From positions 1-41,151 of the forward strand of contig JBDKLO010000020.1 of assembly GCA_039795615.1 (NCBI GenBank): a stretch of 41,151 nucleotides of DNA, in the 5' to 3' direction. Origin of the DNA: UBA6136 sp039795615. Its GTDB lineage: Bacteria; Pseudomonadota; Gammaproteobacteria; Methylococcales; Methylococcaceae. The translations under genes were made by a program, and so were the position numbers. Positions 1 to 10,557 of the stretch are shown here, in pieces; the stretch's first letter is position 1, and the number at the start of each line of letters is the position of its first letter. The notes beneath the pieces are model-generated. The model searched no databases and had not been told where the DNA came from. It saw nothing but the letters and a program-made list of their open reading frames with translations.

Positions 1-121
1 GTCTTCGAATGCCGTTATTGAGGCGGATGCTCTCGGTATTGAAATTTTGGACGGCGGAGACCTGTTCCGAAAATCAGCATGATTGAACTTGAAACGTCAA
101 CTTCATTGGAGATCGAAATAC

Positions 122-562
122 ATGAACGCACTACATCACAGAGCCGCCATGTTCTGCCTCTACTCGTCCCTATCGGGAATGACCGAGCAGGAAATTGCCA
201 GTCGCCACAAATACAAAAGCCGATTACCGATCGAAACCCATCAGAGACTTGCCGCCACAATGGCCAAGGCTCGATATCACTTTGAAACCCATGGGAACAA
301 AGACCACGGTGCCGTGACCTGGCTAGGATCGATCTGTAGTTACCTGGACGATATCGTCCAACGAGAATATCCGAGCCGGGAAGAGCTCCCCAACGACGTG
401 TTTTTTCACCTCTATTATGGTCGAACCGATTACGCGGCGACCCAAACCCCGCGACAGGTGTTGACCGAGGTCCTCGAAATCCTGAAGCCGTTTGAACCTT
501 TTCAGAATTTCGACCCGAGGTATGCCCGCATCGTTAAGTTCCTGGAATCCAAAAACCTTTGA
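122..562 (+). CDS. hypothetical protein, 146 aa, family not recognised
   Basis: I do not recognise this protein. I start it at the ATG at 122 because a GGAG lies ten bases upstream; an in-frame TTG at 83 would add 13 residues but has no better site. The product is soluble-looking, with no signal peptide or membrane segment. It is rich in Tyr, His and Arg, with a helical N-terminal part (LSGMTEQEIASRH) and a C-terminal part containing RQVLTEVLEIL and DPRYARIVKFLE. No catalytic motif stands out. It lies left of a tRNA-Val 3' fragment, in what may be the end of an integrated element, so it may be accessory cargo (inference). Nothing visible shows its function. Confidence 0.55.
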   Translation: MNALHHRAAMFCLYSSLSGMTEQEIASRHKYKSRLPIETHQRLAATMAKARYHFETHGNKDHGAVTWLGSICSYLDDIVQREYPSREELPNDVFFHLYYGRTDYAATQTPRQVLTEVLEILKPFEPFQNFDPRYARIVKFLESKNL

Positions 563-681
563 TGGGTGGCGTGCGCAGCGGCTCGCTTCGGAGAAAACGG
601 CCCCGCAGTTGCGGGATTCGAAAACCCTTTGATAACATTTTTCACCCGCGTCAATGACGCCTAACTACGAGGACTCCCAAA

Positions 682-966
682 ATGGTAGTAGATATGAACG
701 AAACCCTTTTCGACCAGGCGCGAGCCGATGTTCTGCGACTCATGCGTTCGACGGGATTTTCCCCGGTTGCCGTCATGGCCGGTCTAAAAAGGCTGGAGCG
801 GGTGGCGACCCCGGAAGCATTCGATTCTCAATGTCGCGAGTGGGGAATCGACATCGGTGAATTCCAAAAGCGGTTAACTGACATCGAGATGAGTGGCGTC
901 GACTCGGACGCGTTGTCGATCCGTTCGCTCCGTTCTAAGCTCGACATCATGGGCCTTAACATCTGA
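682..966 (+). CDS. hypothetical protein, 94 aa, family not recognised
   Basis: This is a small protein of unknown function. The ATG at 682 is preceded by ACGAGG at a reasonable distance, and the stop at 964-966 is followed within 20 bases by a strong rho-independent terminator, so it reads as a real last gene of a transcript. The protein is predicted soluble and mostly helical, with LRLMRSTGFSPVAVMAGLKRLE near the N-terminus and an acidic middle (DIEMSGVDSDAL). There is no cysteine pair for zinc and no obvious helix-turn-helix, although small size and helical content would also fit a DNA-binding or antitoxin-like protein. The 119 bases before it hold only a short perfect palindrome (602-615, CCCGCA-GT-TGCGGG). 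Confidence 0.55.
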   Translation: MVVDMNETLFDQARADVLRLMRSTGFSPVAVMAGLKRLERVATPEAFDSQCREWGIDIGEFQKRLTDIEMSGVDSDALSIRSLRSKLDIMGLNI

Positions 967-983
967 ATTCCACACACCATCCG

Positions 984-1013
984 AAAACCCGGTCTGAAGA
1001 CCGGGTTTTTTTT
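984..1013 (+). terminator. rho-independent terminator
   Basis: An eight-base perfect stem, ACCCGGTC / GACCGGGT, closes a TGAA tetraloop at 987-1006 and is extended by A-T pairs. It is followed by an unbroken run of T to position 1013. It ends transcription from the 94-aa gene at 682-966 and insulates the tRNA region downstream. Confidence 0.9.
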
Positions 1014-1087
1014 GCCTGGCGTTTTTCAACGACCCCTTTTCGAGTGGTGTTGAGTGGTGTATGATTGCTCCAAGTCGCGTCGGGTAG

Positions 1088-1136
1088 CGCCCTTACAAGG
1101 CGAGGGTCGTAGGTTCGATCCCTACAGCACCCACCA
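1088..1136 (+). pseudogene. 3' half of tRNA-Val(TAC), 5' half absent; candidate attachment site
   Basis: The sequence has a tRNA-Val-type anticodon loop CTTACAA (anticodon TAC, 1092-1098) inside the stem GCC/GGC. It then has a variable loop, a perfect T arm GTAGG-TTCGATC-CCTAC (1109-1125), an acceptor 3' strand AGCACCC, discriminator A and encoded CCA. The matching acceptor 5' strand (about GGGTGCT) and a canonical D arm are missing upstream. Placing the 5' end where it must fall gives no acceptor pairing, and the D loop lacks the usual AG...GG pattern. Similarity to a normal tRNA-Val therefore seems to begin in the anticodon stem. Tyrosine integrases often recombine at such a point, leaving a 3' tRNA fragment at the far end of the element. 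A degraded tRNA or an assembly junction are the alternatives. Confidence 0.75.
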
Positions 1137-1140
1137 AATT

Positions 1141-1217
1141 GGAGCGGTAGTTCAGTTGGTCAGAATACCGGCCTGTCACGCCGGGGGTCGCGGGTTCGAG
1201 CCCCGTCCGCTCCGCCA
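1141..1217 (+). tRNA. tRNA-Asp(GTC)
   Basis: This is a complete cloverleaf of 77 bases including encoded CCA. Acceptor GGAGCGG pairs with CCGCTCC, the D arm is GTTC...GAAT with the GG of the D loop, and the anticodon stem CCGGC/GCCGG encloses loop CTGTCAC (anticodon GTC, Asp). The T arm is CGGG-TTCGAGC-CCCG type. It sits four bases after the tRNA-Val fragment, as expected if the two were once a tandem Val-Asp pair, and is followed by its own terminator. Confidence 0.97.
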
Positions 1218-1223
1218 AAATCA

Positions 1224-1257
1224 AAAAAACCCTGCCCAGAAGGCGGGGTTTTTTTTT
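1224..1257 (+). terminator. rho-independent terminator after tRNA-Asp
   Basis: The stem CCCTGCC (1230-1236) pairs with GGCGGGG (1242-1248) with one G-U pair. It encloses a five-base loop and is followed by nine T. A run of A precedes the stem. It ends the tRNA transcript, so ppiD needs its own promoter in the 60 bases before 1320, where I see no convincing -35/-10 pair. Confidence 0.9.
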
Positions 1258-1319
1258 AGGGATCAGGCCAGCGTCGATCCGTAGTTCTCGCTGTTCGAAA
1301 ATCAAGAATAGAAATCGTT

Positions 1320-3200
1320 ATGAGTATGCTCCAAAACATTCGTGAACGGGCTCAAGGAATCATGGCCTGGGTCATGCTGATTGTGGTCGGCGTCCCCTTC
1401 GTTATGTGGGGCATCCAGAATTACATTGAGACAGGTAAGGAAAAACCCGCTGCAGTCGTTGGTGATCGTGAAATTTTCGATCGTGACGTCTCGCGGGCCT
1501 ATGAACGCATGGTGGGAGAGCTTGGCGATTCCCCTGACTACGATGAAAAGGAGTTGCGTCGTGCGGCTCTGGATCAGCTCGTCAGCGAAGAGGTCATCTC
1601 TCAAAATGCGGATGCGATGAAACTAGCCGTTTCAGACGACGAGGCGCGTGAGCTGATTCAGACGCTCCCCTATTTCCAGGTCGCAGGCCAGTTTGATAAG
1701 GAAAAGTACCGGAGTTCACTGGCCACGCAGGGAATGACCCCCGAACAGTTTGTGGCCAAGATCAAACGGGGTCTGGTCACTCAGCAACTCGAGCAAAGCG
1801 TCCTAGGGAGCGCTTTTGCAACGCCCGCGGAAGTGGCCACGCTGCTTCGCCTGAAAAATCAGGAACGCCAAATTGATTATGTGAAACTTCCCCTGAAAGC
1901 GGTGACCCGCGATTTTAAGGATCAGGAAATCAAGGCGTATTACGACGCTCACATTGCTGAATTTAGAAATCCTGAAAAGGTTGCCGTTGATTATCTCCAG
2001 CTGAATCTGGATGACCTTGCGAAGAAGGTCACCGTGAGCGAAGAGGATGTCCGGAAGCTGTATGAAGAGCAGAAAGGGAATTACGGCACCCCAGAGCGGC
2101 GAAAGATCAGTCATATTCTGATAACGGCTGACGGGGCTTCCCCGGAAGCCGATGCGGCTGCTCTCAAGAAGGCGCAAGAACTTCGTGACCGACTGGTTAA
2201 AGGTGGCGACTTTGTTGCCCTGGCGAAAGAGGCTTCAGCGGATACGGTTTCATCAAAGCAGGGCGGTGATCTGGGCTACCTGAACAAGGATGCACAGGAG
2301 CCCAGTTTTACTGAGGCGGCCAACCATTTGAAAATGGGTGAGGTGTCGGAGCCGGTTAAAACTTCCTTCGGTTATCACCTGATTAAAGTGACTGAGCTGG
2401 TCCCGGCCAGTTATAAGCCCTACGAGGCCCTTCATGAGGAGTTGAAAAAGCTTGCTCAAAAGAACAACGCTGAAACAGCGTTCTATGAGCGTGGCCAAAA
2501 GCTGGCAGAGATGACCTTTGAGCATCCCGATAGCCTTGAAGAAACGGCGAGCGTTCTGGGTCTCAAGATTCAGCAGACGACCCTCTTTACCAAAGATAAG
2601 GGTGAGGGGATTGCTGAGGAAGAGGCCATCCGTAAGGCGGCATTCTCTGAAGATGTGCTTGCGGGTAAAAACAGTGATCCCGTTGAGCTTGGCAATGAGA
2701 AGGCTGTTGTCCTGCGGGTAAGGGATCATGAAGTCGCGACCGATAAGAGCATCGAGTCAGTGAAGGCGATCATCGTGGGGCAGCTTCGTAACCAAGAGGC
2801 GCGTGATGAGGCCAACCAGCGCTCTCAGGACCTTCTGGCGGCTGTGAAGCAGGGTAAGACTCTTTCTGATGCCTCAAAGGCTCAGGGGCTGTCTGTGACT
2901 CAGGGTGTGTCTCTTCTGAGGACCAGCGAAAAAGTGCCTATGGAATTGCTTCGGGCCGCGTTTAGTACTGGTCGTCCGCCAGCGGGCAAGTCGTCTCCTG
3001 GCGAAGTGGCTCTCCCAGATGGATCTCACTTCATTTTTGCAGTGACGCAAGTAAAGGATGGAGCCACGGTAGCGAAAGATGCGAAGGAGCAGGAGTCTGC
3101 ATCCGAATTCATGCAGAGAGGCTACGCACAGCTCGAATATGGCACTTTCGTTGACAGGTTGAGGGAACTGATCGATGTCGAGATCAATAAGAAGGATTGA
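1320..3200 (+). CDS. ppiD: membrane-anchored periplasmic chaperone, SurA/PpiD type
   Basis: This is a periplasmic folding factor held in the inner membrane by one N-terminal helix, acting on outer-membrane and secreted proteins leaving the Sec translocon. The 626-residue length is typical of PpiD. A short cytoplasmic start is followed by one membrane segment at about residues 13-32 (GIMAWVMLIVVGVPFVMWGI), then a SurA_N-like helical chaperone domain. A parvulin (PpiC) domain lies at about 261-361, with RRKISHILI, GGDLGYL and SFGYHLIKV, and a second non-catalytic C-terminal chaperone region follows. In family members the parvulin domain is often weakly active or inactive; I cannot judge that here. 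The ATG at 1320 is chosen, though an ATG at 1326 is possible. Its place beside tRNA-Asp, with fabI nearby, fits gammaproteobacterial gene order. Confidence 0.95.
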   Translation: MSMLQNIRERAQGIMAWVMLIVVGVPFVMWGIQNYIETGKEKPAAVVGDREIFDRDVSRAYERMVGELGDSPDYDEKELRRAALDQLVSEEVISQNADAMKLAVSDDEARELIQTLPYFQVAGQFDKEKYRSSLATQGMTPEQFVAKIKRGLVTQQLEQSVLGSAFATPAEVATLLRLKNQERQIDYVKLPLKAVTRDFKDQEIKAYYDAHIAEFRNPEKVAVDYLQLNLDDLAKKVTVSEEDVRKLYEEQKGNYGTPERRKISHILITADGASPEADAAALKKAQELRDRLVKGGDFVALAKEASADTVSSKQGGDLGYLNKDAQEPSFTEAANHLKMGEVSEPVKTSFGYHLIKVTELVPASYKPYEALHEELKKLAQKNNAETAFYERGQKLAEMTFEHPDSLEETASVLGLKIQQTTLFTKDKGEGIAEEEAIRKAAFSEDVLAGKNSDPVELGNEKAVVLRVRDHEVATDKSIESVKAIIVGQLRNQEARDEANQRSQDLLAAVKQGKTLSDASKAQGLSVTQGVSLLRTSEKVPMELLRAAFSTGRPPAGKSSPGEVALPDGSHFIFAVTQVKDGATVAKDAKEQESASEFMQRGYAQLEYGTFVDRLRELIDVEINKKD

Positions 3201-3220
3201 TCCTCGCTGAAGATTAGAAG

Positions 3221-3249
3221 AAAAGGCCGGAATTCCGGCCTTTTCTTTT
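3221..3249. terminator. bidirectional terminator between ppiD and the AI-2E family gene
   Basis: The perfect palindrome AAAAGGCCGGAATTCCGGCC plus TTTT gives a ten-base stem with A runs on the left and T runs on the right. It works for both converging transcripts. It overlaps the last bases of the minus-strand gene that ends at 3248. Confidence 0.92.
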
Positions 3250-4312
3250 AGCGGCTCTCCTGCGCTTCGAGCCAGCTAAAGAAGGTCGAGTAGGCAACAG
3301 CCAAAAGACTAGTCCCTAAAAAGATGCCTACAAATCCCCAAGCCAAAAGACCACCGATCACTCCGATCATGATCAATAGGAAGGGGAGTGGGCTTGAAAG
3401 CCCAATAAAGTAAGGTTTAACGAAATTATCCATCAAGTTGATGGAGATCCCCCAGGCTACCGTAAAAATGGCGAATCCATCCTGATCCAGATGATGGAGC
3501 CATGCAGCTGCCGGAATCCAGACCACAGCGGTTCCAATCTGAAGAACAGCTAAAAGGAAGCATAGAAGGCCCAGAATGGCTGCAGCAGGAAGGCCAGCAA
3601 TGGCAAAGCCGATACCTGAGAGCAGTGCCTGAATCAGGGCCGTACCAATGACGCCCAAAGACACCGCTCGCACCGTCACTGCGGCAGTTCGAGTGGCTGC
3701 GATGCCGGCCTCGCCCCCGATGCGATCGGCAAAACGAAGCGCGAAACTAGCGCCGAGCTCACCATGGGAATAGAGAAAACCTGCCATGAGGACGGCCAAA
3801 AGCACATTGAAGGCGGTTAGCGCGATGCTGGCACTACTATGCAGAATCCAAGAGCCTGCAGTGGTTGCAAGCGAACGGATCTTCTCTGCAGAAATCAGTG
3901 AGGAGAATGTGCCTTCCCTCCAGGTATCTGCAAGTTTTTCTCCAATAAACGGAATATCTCCCAACCAGTCCGGTGGAGGACCCTTGATCCATTCAAGGAC
4001 AGGTTCTGTAACTGCATCTATTCGGGGTAAATGCGTGGAAACGGCCTCCAACGCAAAGAGGGCAGGGATCACGAAAATCATCAGTTGCAAAAGCGTCATG
4101 ATGACTGCAGCGGTCTTCTCGCGGCCCCCGAGTTTTCGGGATATGAACTGATAGTAAGGCCATGTTGAGAGGGCGAGGATGAGTGCCCAGATAAAAGAAG
4201 GGATGAATGGAGCAACGATCTGGAAGCAGGCGTAAAGCAGGCCCCCAACCAGAAGGAGAAGAAAGGATCGCTCGACGATCAATCCACCACTCAATAAGGA
4301 TTTAAATATCAT
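3248..4312 (-). CDS. AI-2E/PerM family membrane transporter (YdiK-like)
   Basis: A 354-residue integral inner-membrane protein of the AI-2E transporter (PerM/TqsA/YdiK) superfamily, recognised by overall architecture. It has an N-terminal pair of membrane helices (residues about 12-50), a third and fourth helix around 70-90, then a soluble stretch of roughly 70 residues rich in Trp and Pro (PPPDWLGDIPFIGEKLADTW). A C-terminal block of four or five helices contains the family-typical GIGFAIAGLPAAAILGLL and NLMDNFVKPYFIG. Family members are proposed to export AI-2, nucleobases or sodium, so the substrate here is open. The ATG at 4312 has only a weak AAAAGA upstream. yheU starts upstream on the same strand, 22 bases away, so the two may be co-transcribed. 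Confidence 0.88.
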   Translation of the reverse strand: MIFKSLLSGGLIVERSFLLLLVGGLLYACFQIVAPFIPSFIWALILALSTWPYYQFISRKLGGREKTAAVIMTLLQLMIFVIPALFALEAVSTHLPRIDAVTEPVLEWIKGPPPDWLGDIPFIGEKLADTWREGTFSSLISAEKIRSLATTAGSWILHSSASIALTAFNVLLAVLMAGFLYSHGELGASFALRFADRIGGEAGIAATRTAAVTVRAVSLGVIGTALIQALLSGIGFAIAGLPAAAILGLLCFLLAVLQIGTAVVWIPAAAWLHHLDQDGFAIFTVAWGISINLMDNFVKPYFIGLSSPLPFLLIMIGVIGGLLAWGFVGIFLGTSLLAVAYSTFFSWLEAQESR

Positions 4313-4334
4313 TTTTCTTTTCGGTCCGAGAGTA

Positions 4335-4604
4335 TCAGTGGGTATCAGTGTCCGGCAGGATTTGGTCCGCGATCCGTCGGGTCACAATATTGACCGATTG
4401 TTCAGATGGATCGTAGAGGATCACAGCGTCCCCCGAGCGAAGCTGCTGTGAGACATCTGCTGCTTTTGAGAATAGCGGGATATCGGTTTCACCGTAGTCC
4501 GTACCCTCGCGGGTGACAAACTCCTCAATGAGCTGCTGGAGCGTTTCTGGAGAAAGGGCATCCGGAGGCACCCGGACGGGATGTAATGGCTCTGAGTCGA
4601 CCAT
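4335..4604 (-). CDS. yheU: YheU/UPF0270 family protein
   Basis: A small (89 aa) cytoplasmic protein of unknown function. It matches the UPF0270/YheU family closely: LSPETLQQLIEEFVTREGTDYGE is nearly the same as the E. coli segment, and the following VSQQLRSGDAVILYDPSEQSVNIV keeps the family spacing. The N-terminus is about a dozen residues longer than E. coli YheU. The ATG at 4604 has no clear Shine-Dalgarno site. The gene lies between fabI and the PerM-like gene, all on the minus strand. The 60 bases to fabI contain a GGGGG...CCCCC pairing with a large loop, which I would not call a terminator. Confidence 0.9.
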   Translation of the reverse strand: MVDSEPLHPVRVPPDALSPETLQQLIEEFVTREGTDYGETDIPLFSKAADVSQQLRSGDAVILYDPSEQSVNIVTRRIADQILPDTDTH

Positions 4605-4664
4605 TATGTATGGACTGCGGATAGGGGGCCGAATGACATCGTCGACCCCCCTGCGGCAAAAAGG

Positions 4665-5447
4665 TTACAGGCCTGAAAGCCCAACAATGTTGTAGCCTGC
4701 ATCGACGTAAAGAATTTCGCCGGTGATGCCGGAAGCAAGATCCGAGCACAAGAAGGCCGCGGCATTACCTACTTCCTCGATCGAAACATTCTTTTTGAGC
4801 GGTGCCGCCTGTTCGCCCTTCGCTAGCATTTCCCTGAAGTTTGCAATTCCAGAGGCTGCGAGCGTGCGAATCGCCCCAGCTGAAACGGCATTGACCCGGA
4901 TTCCAGATGGACCCAAGGACGCTGCAAGGTAGCGAACGTTGGCTTCAAGGCTGGCTTTGGCGATGCCCATCACGTTGTAGTTCGGAATAGCGCGCTCTGC
5001 ACCCAGGTAACTCAGGGTCAAAAGGGCGCCATTACGACCTTCCATGAGCTTTCGGCCACCTTTGGCAAGCGCTGCGAAACTGTAGGAGCTGACATCGTGT
5101 GCAACACGAAAGTTCTCGCGCGTGACGGAGTCAAGATAGCTTCCTTCCAGAGCCTCTCGAGGGGCGAATGCAACGGAGTGAACAATGATGTCCAGTCCAT
5201 CCCATTGTTTGCCAAGGTCTGTGAAGAGTTGGTCGATTTCACCGTCATCAACGACATCACACGGAAGAACAATTTTGGCGCCAAGTTCATCAGCCAGCTT
5301 TTGAACACGGTCCTTGAGCTTCTCATTCTGATAGGTCAGGGCGATTTCGGCGCCTTCACGCGCCATTGCCTCGGCAATGCCATAAGCAATGGAACGATTG
5401 CTCGCAACGCCCACGATCAGAGCGCGCTTGTTTTGCATAAATCCCAT
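4665..5447 (-). CDS. fabI: enoyl-[acyl-carrier-protein] reductase (NADH)
   Basis: FabI carries out the last reduction in each fatty-acid elongation cycle, turning trans-2-enoyl-ACP into acyl-ACP with NADH in the cytoplasm. The 260-residue protein is a short-chain dehydrogenase of the FabI type: ALIVGVASNRSIAYGIA is the nucleotide-binding start. SYLGAERAIPNYNVMGIAKA holds the catalytic Tyr-X6-Lys (near residues 158 and 165), and VNAVSAGAIRTLAASGI is the substrate-loop region. All are almost identical to E. coli FabI. The ATG at 5447 is set by GAGGAGA six bases upstream. The outer-membrane protein gene ends 82 bases upstream on the same strand. A sensitivity to triclosan-type inhibitors would be expected from the family but is not shown here. 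Confidence 0.97.
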   Translation of the reverse strand: MGFMQNKRALIVGVASNRSIAYGIAEAMAREGAEIALTYQNEKLKDRVQKLADELGAKIVLPCDVVDDGEIDQLFTDLGKQWDGLDIIVHSVAFAPREALEGSYLDSVTRENFRVAHDVSSYSFAALAKGGRKLMEGRNGALLTLSYLGAERAIPNYNVMGIAKASLEANVRYLAASLGPSGIRVNAVSAGAIRTLAASGIANFREMLAKGEQAAPLKKNVSIEEVGNAAAFLCSDLASGITGEILYVDAGYNIVGLSGL

Positions 5448-5529
5448 GTGTTCTCTCCTCAGGGTCTTTTTTTTCGGATCATGAGTTGGATGTTTTCAAA
5501 CCAATCCAATGATCGTTAAGGGTCAGAAA

Positions 5530-6693
5530 TCAAAATGCGACTGCGAAACCGGAATAGGTCAAAAGCCCTGAATCCGCCGAAGTCGTGCCCGTGCTGGCTT
5601 GGCCCCAGACTGAAAGTCGCCTGGACAGGGACCAGATGAACCCTCCGCCGATGATGTTGTCGTTTACGGAAGTGACACCACTGTTTGTGACGCTATTCGA
5701 ATATTTTGCAGGGGACTTAGGGATTGTAGCGCCATTGATGTAGCCATGGATAAATAGCGAGAAGGAAGGGCTAAAGAAAGATTTCTGAAAGGCCCACTGG
5801 AAGTTGTAGTTCCATTCGCTTTTACCCGGGGTCGTTATGCTTCGGAATGCCCCGACGTTGTATTCAAAGTCGATTTCATAAGGCAATGATTGGTCGAAAT
5901 TTAAGCTGAACCCGGGTTGCGTTCCACCATTAGTCACCGTGTTTCCGAGCCATTGGGTCATGACGTATGCTTCAAATCCGATCGCGGGGAGAATCGAATC
6001 GGGCTGTTCGGTCCTGAGCTGGATTTTTGTATCAAAGCCCAGGGGGGCGTAATCCCATCGGTTGATATTTCCCCCAGTGTAGGTAAAGCCATTACCAAAT
6101 ATTCGGAGCTCGACATCGTCGAGTACCCCGTATCTGAGCAGGTATTGCATATCAAATTGTTGCGGGCCAGCCTTGCTTGAGCCGTAGTAGCCGAAAGGTG
6201 AAACTTCCACATAGCTTCGACCCTGCGGCAGCGTGAAGGCGCTGTTCGGCCAGTTGGCTAAGTCGGCACCGGGGTTGTCGATGTCTGGTTCGGTGCGCCA
6301 TTTTTCAATGTTTTCAGGCAATCGCGCAGACGAACGATTGAATCGACCGCGGCGAAATGAAGCCACAGCCGTTTCAATGCTGTGATCTGCGATGGTCTCA
6401 AAGTATTCCAGATGCTCAAAGACAGGGGATTGATCCGGTGGCGTCTGATCTTTCTTCAGCCCCTCAAGATAAGCCGCTCTCCCGAGCGCTCTTCCATAGC
6501 CTCTGAAAAACTCATGATCGACTTGAGGCTGGGATTTACTTGCTGTCGATTTCTGATGCGGCTGATTCGTCTTTTTCTTGGGCGCTGGGTTGGCCCAGAG
6601 GGTGGATCCGCAAAAAAAGAAAAGAACTGAGAAGGTCAGAAGTGAGGGCTTAGGGCTGGCAAAAAGACGAAGTATCCGGGCAATAAATGACAT
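5530..6693 (-). CDS. predicted outer-membrane beta-barrel protein, phenol-degradation MetA-like
   Basis: A secreted protein of 387 residues when started at the ATG at 6693. A start at 6738 would add 15 residues that overlap the upstream gene, whereas 6693 lies seven bases after that gene's stop and suggests translational coupling. A signal peptide is clear (SLLTFSVLFFFCGSTLWA). A Lys/Pro/Gln-rich linker follows, then a helical stretch, then from about residue 145 alternating aromatic beta-strands (SYVEVSPFGYYGSS, VELRIFGNGFTY, IGFEAYVMTQWLG, FSLFIHGYING), ending in FAVAF with a terminal Phe, the usual Bam signal. The shape resembles the MetA-pathway/transporter-like barrel family. The substrate is unknown. 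It is the third gene of a tight minus-strand group after ppdK. Confidence 0.75.
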   Translation of the reverse strand: MSFIARILRLFASPKPSLLTFSVLFFFCGSTLWANPAPKKKTNQPHQKSTASKSQPQVDHEFFRGYGRALGRAAYLEGLKKDQTPPDQSPVFEHLEYFETIADHSIETAVASFRRGRFNRSSARLPENIEKWRTEPDIDNPGADLANWPNSAFTLPQGRSYVEVSPFGYYGSSKAGPQQFDMQYLLRYGVLDDVELRIFGNGFTYTGGNINRWDYAPLGFDTKIQLRTEQPDSILPAIGFEAYVMTQWLGNTVTNGGTQPGFSLNFDQSLPYEIDFEYNVGAFRSITTPGKSEWNYNFQWAFQKSFFSPSFSLFIHGYINGATIPKSPAKYSNSVTNSGVTSVNDNIIGGGFIWSLSRRLSVWGQASTGTTSADSGLLTYSGFAVAF

Positions 6694-6700
6694 TCCATGC

Positions 6701-7157
6701 CTATTGAAGAATGGGGATTTCTTCTTCAATCCCGGCATCGATAAAGGCTTTTATCTTGAGCTCAATTTGGAGGAATCGTGCTAGTTCCCGCTTTGAGAGG
6801 ATGATCGACATTTCTTTGATTGTCCGATCAAGAAGCTCCATTCTTCCTCGCTCAATTTTCAATCGTTGTTCCACGATTGAGTTGGCGTCCGACTCGCTCA
6901 TGTTGTCATAGTTTTCACCCATGGAGCTGAGCAGCTCGAGTCGCGCATGTCTGAAGTTATCCAGTTCCTTCTGGTACTTATCGTAAAGCGGCCAGAATTT
7001 TGCCGCTTTCGCTGGATCAACCTTCAGGGATTGATCCACAAGGTGTCGCCTTGCCATGGCGGCATCTGCGGGGGGTAGGGCTTTTTCATCCGCTCGAGAC
7101 AGGTTCACCCCCAGAAGGATGAACCCCATCAAGAGGATGTAAGTCCACGTGAAAACC

Positions 7158-7183
<26 letters not shown>
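6701..7183 (-). CDS. small periplasmic helical protein, Spy/LTxxQ-like
   Basis: An exported protein of 160 residues (or 154 if started at the ATG at 7165). The N-terminus has a signal peptide (VFTWTYILLMGFILLGVNLSRA). The mature part is almost all helix and charged, with KAAKFWPLYDKYQKELDNFR, SDANSIVEQRLKIERGRMELLDRTIKEM and SKRELARFLQIELKIKAFI. This pattern recalls periplasmic LTxxQ/Spy/CpxP-type chaperones and metal sensors, but the literal LTxxQ motif is replaced, so the family call is tentative. Its start overlaps the 3' end of ppdK by 8 or 26 bases, and the outer-membrane barrel gene begins seven bases after its stop. A shared transcript is therefore very likely. A role with the barrel protein in the envelope is inference. 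Confidence 0.7.
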
Positions 7184-10472
<3,289 letters not shown>

Positions 10473-10557
10473 GGCTCTCCTCGGGACGCTGGTTTTTGGT
10501 GTTGTAAAAGTCTCCGCATGGGCCTCTTCATGGACCGTTTGCGGATATCTGGTTTTA

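Noticed and set aside
1058..1136. Intact tRNA-Val gene
   Set aside because: Placing the 5' end where it must fall gives no acceptor pairing with AGCACCC, and no canonical D arm; only the 3' half fits.
6694..6738. Longer N-terminus for the outer-membrane barrel protein
   Set aside because: It overlaps the upstream gene, and the ATG at 6693 gives a clean coupled start and a normal signal peptide.
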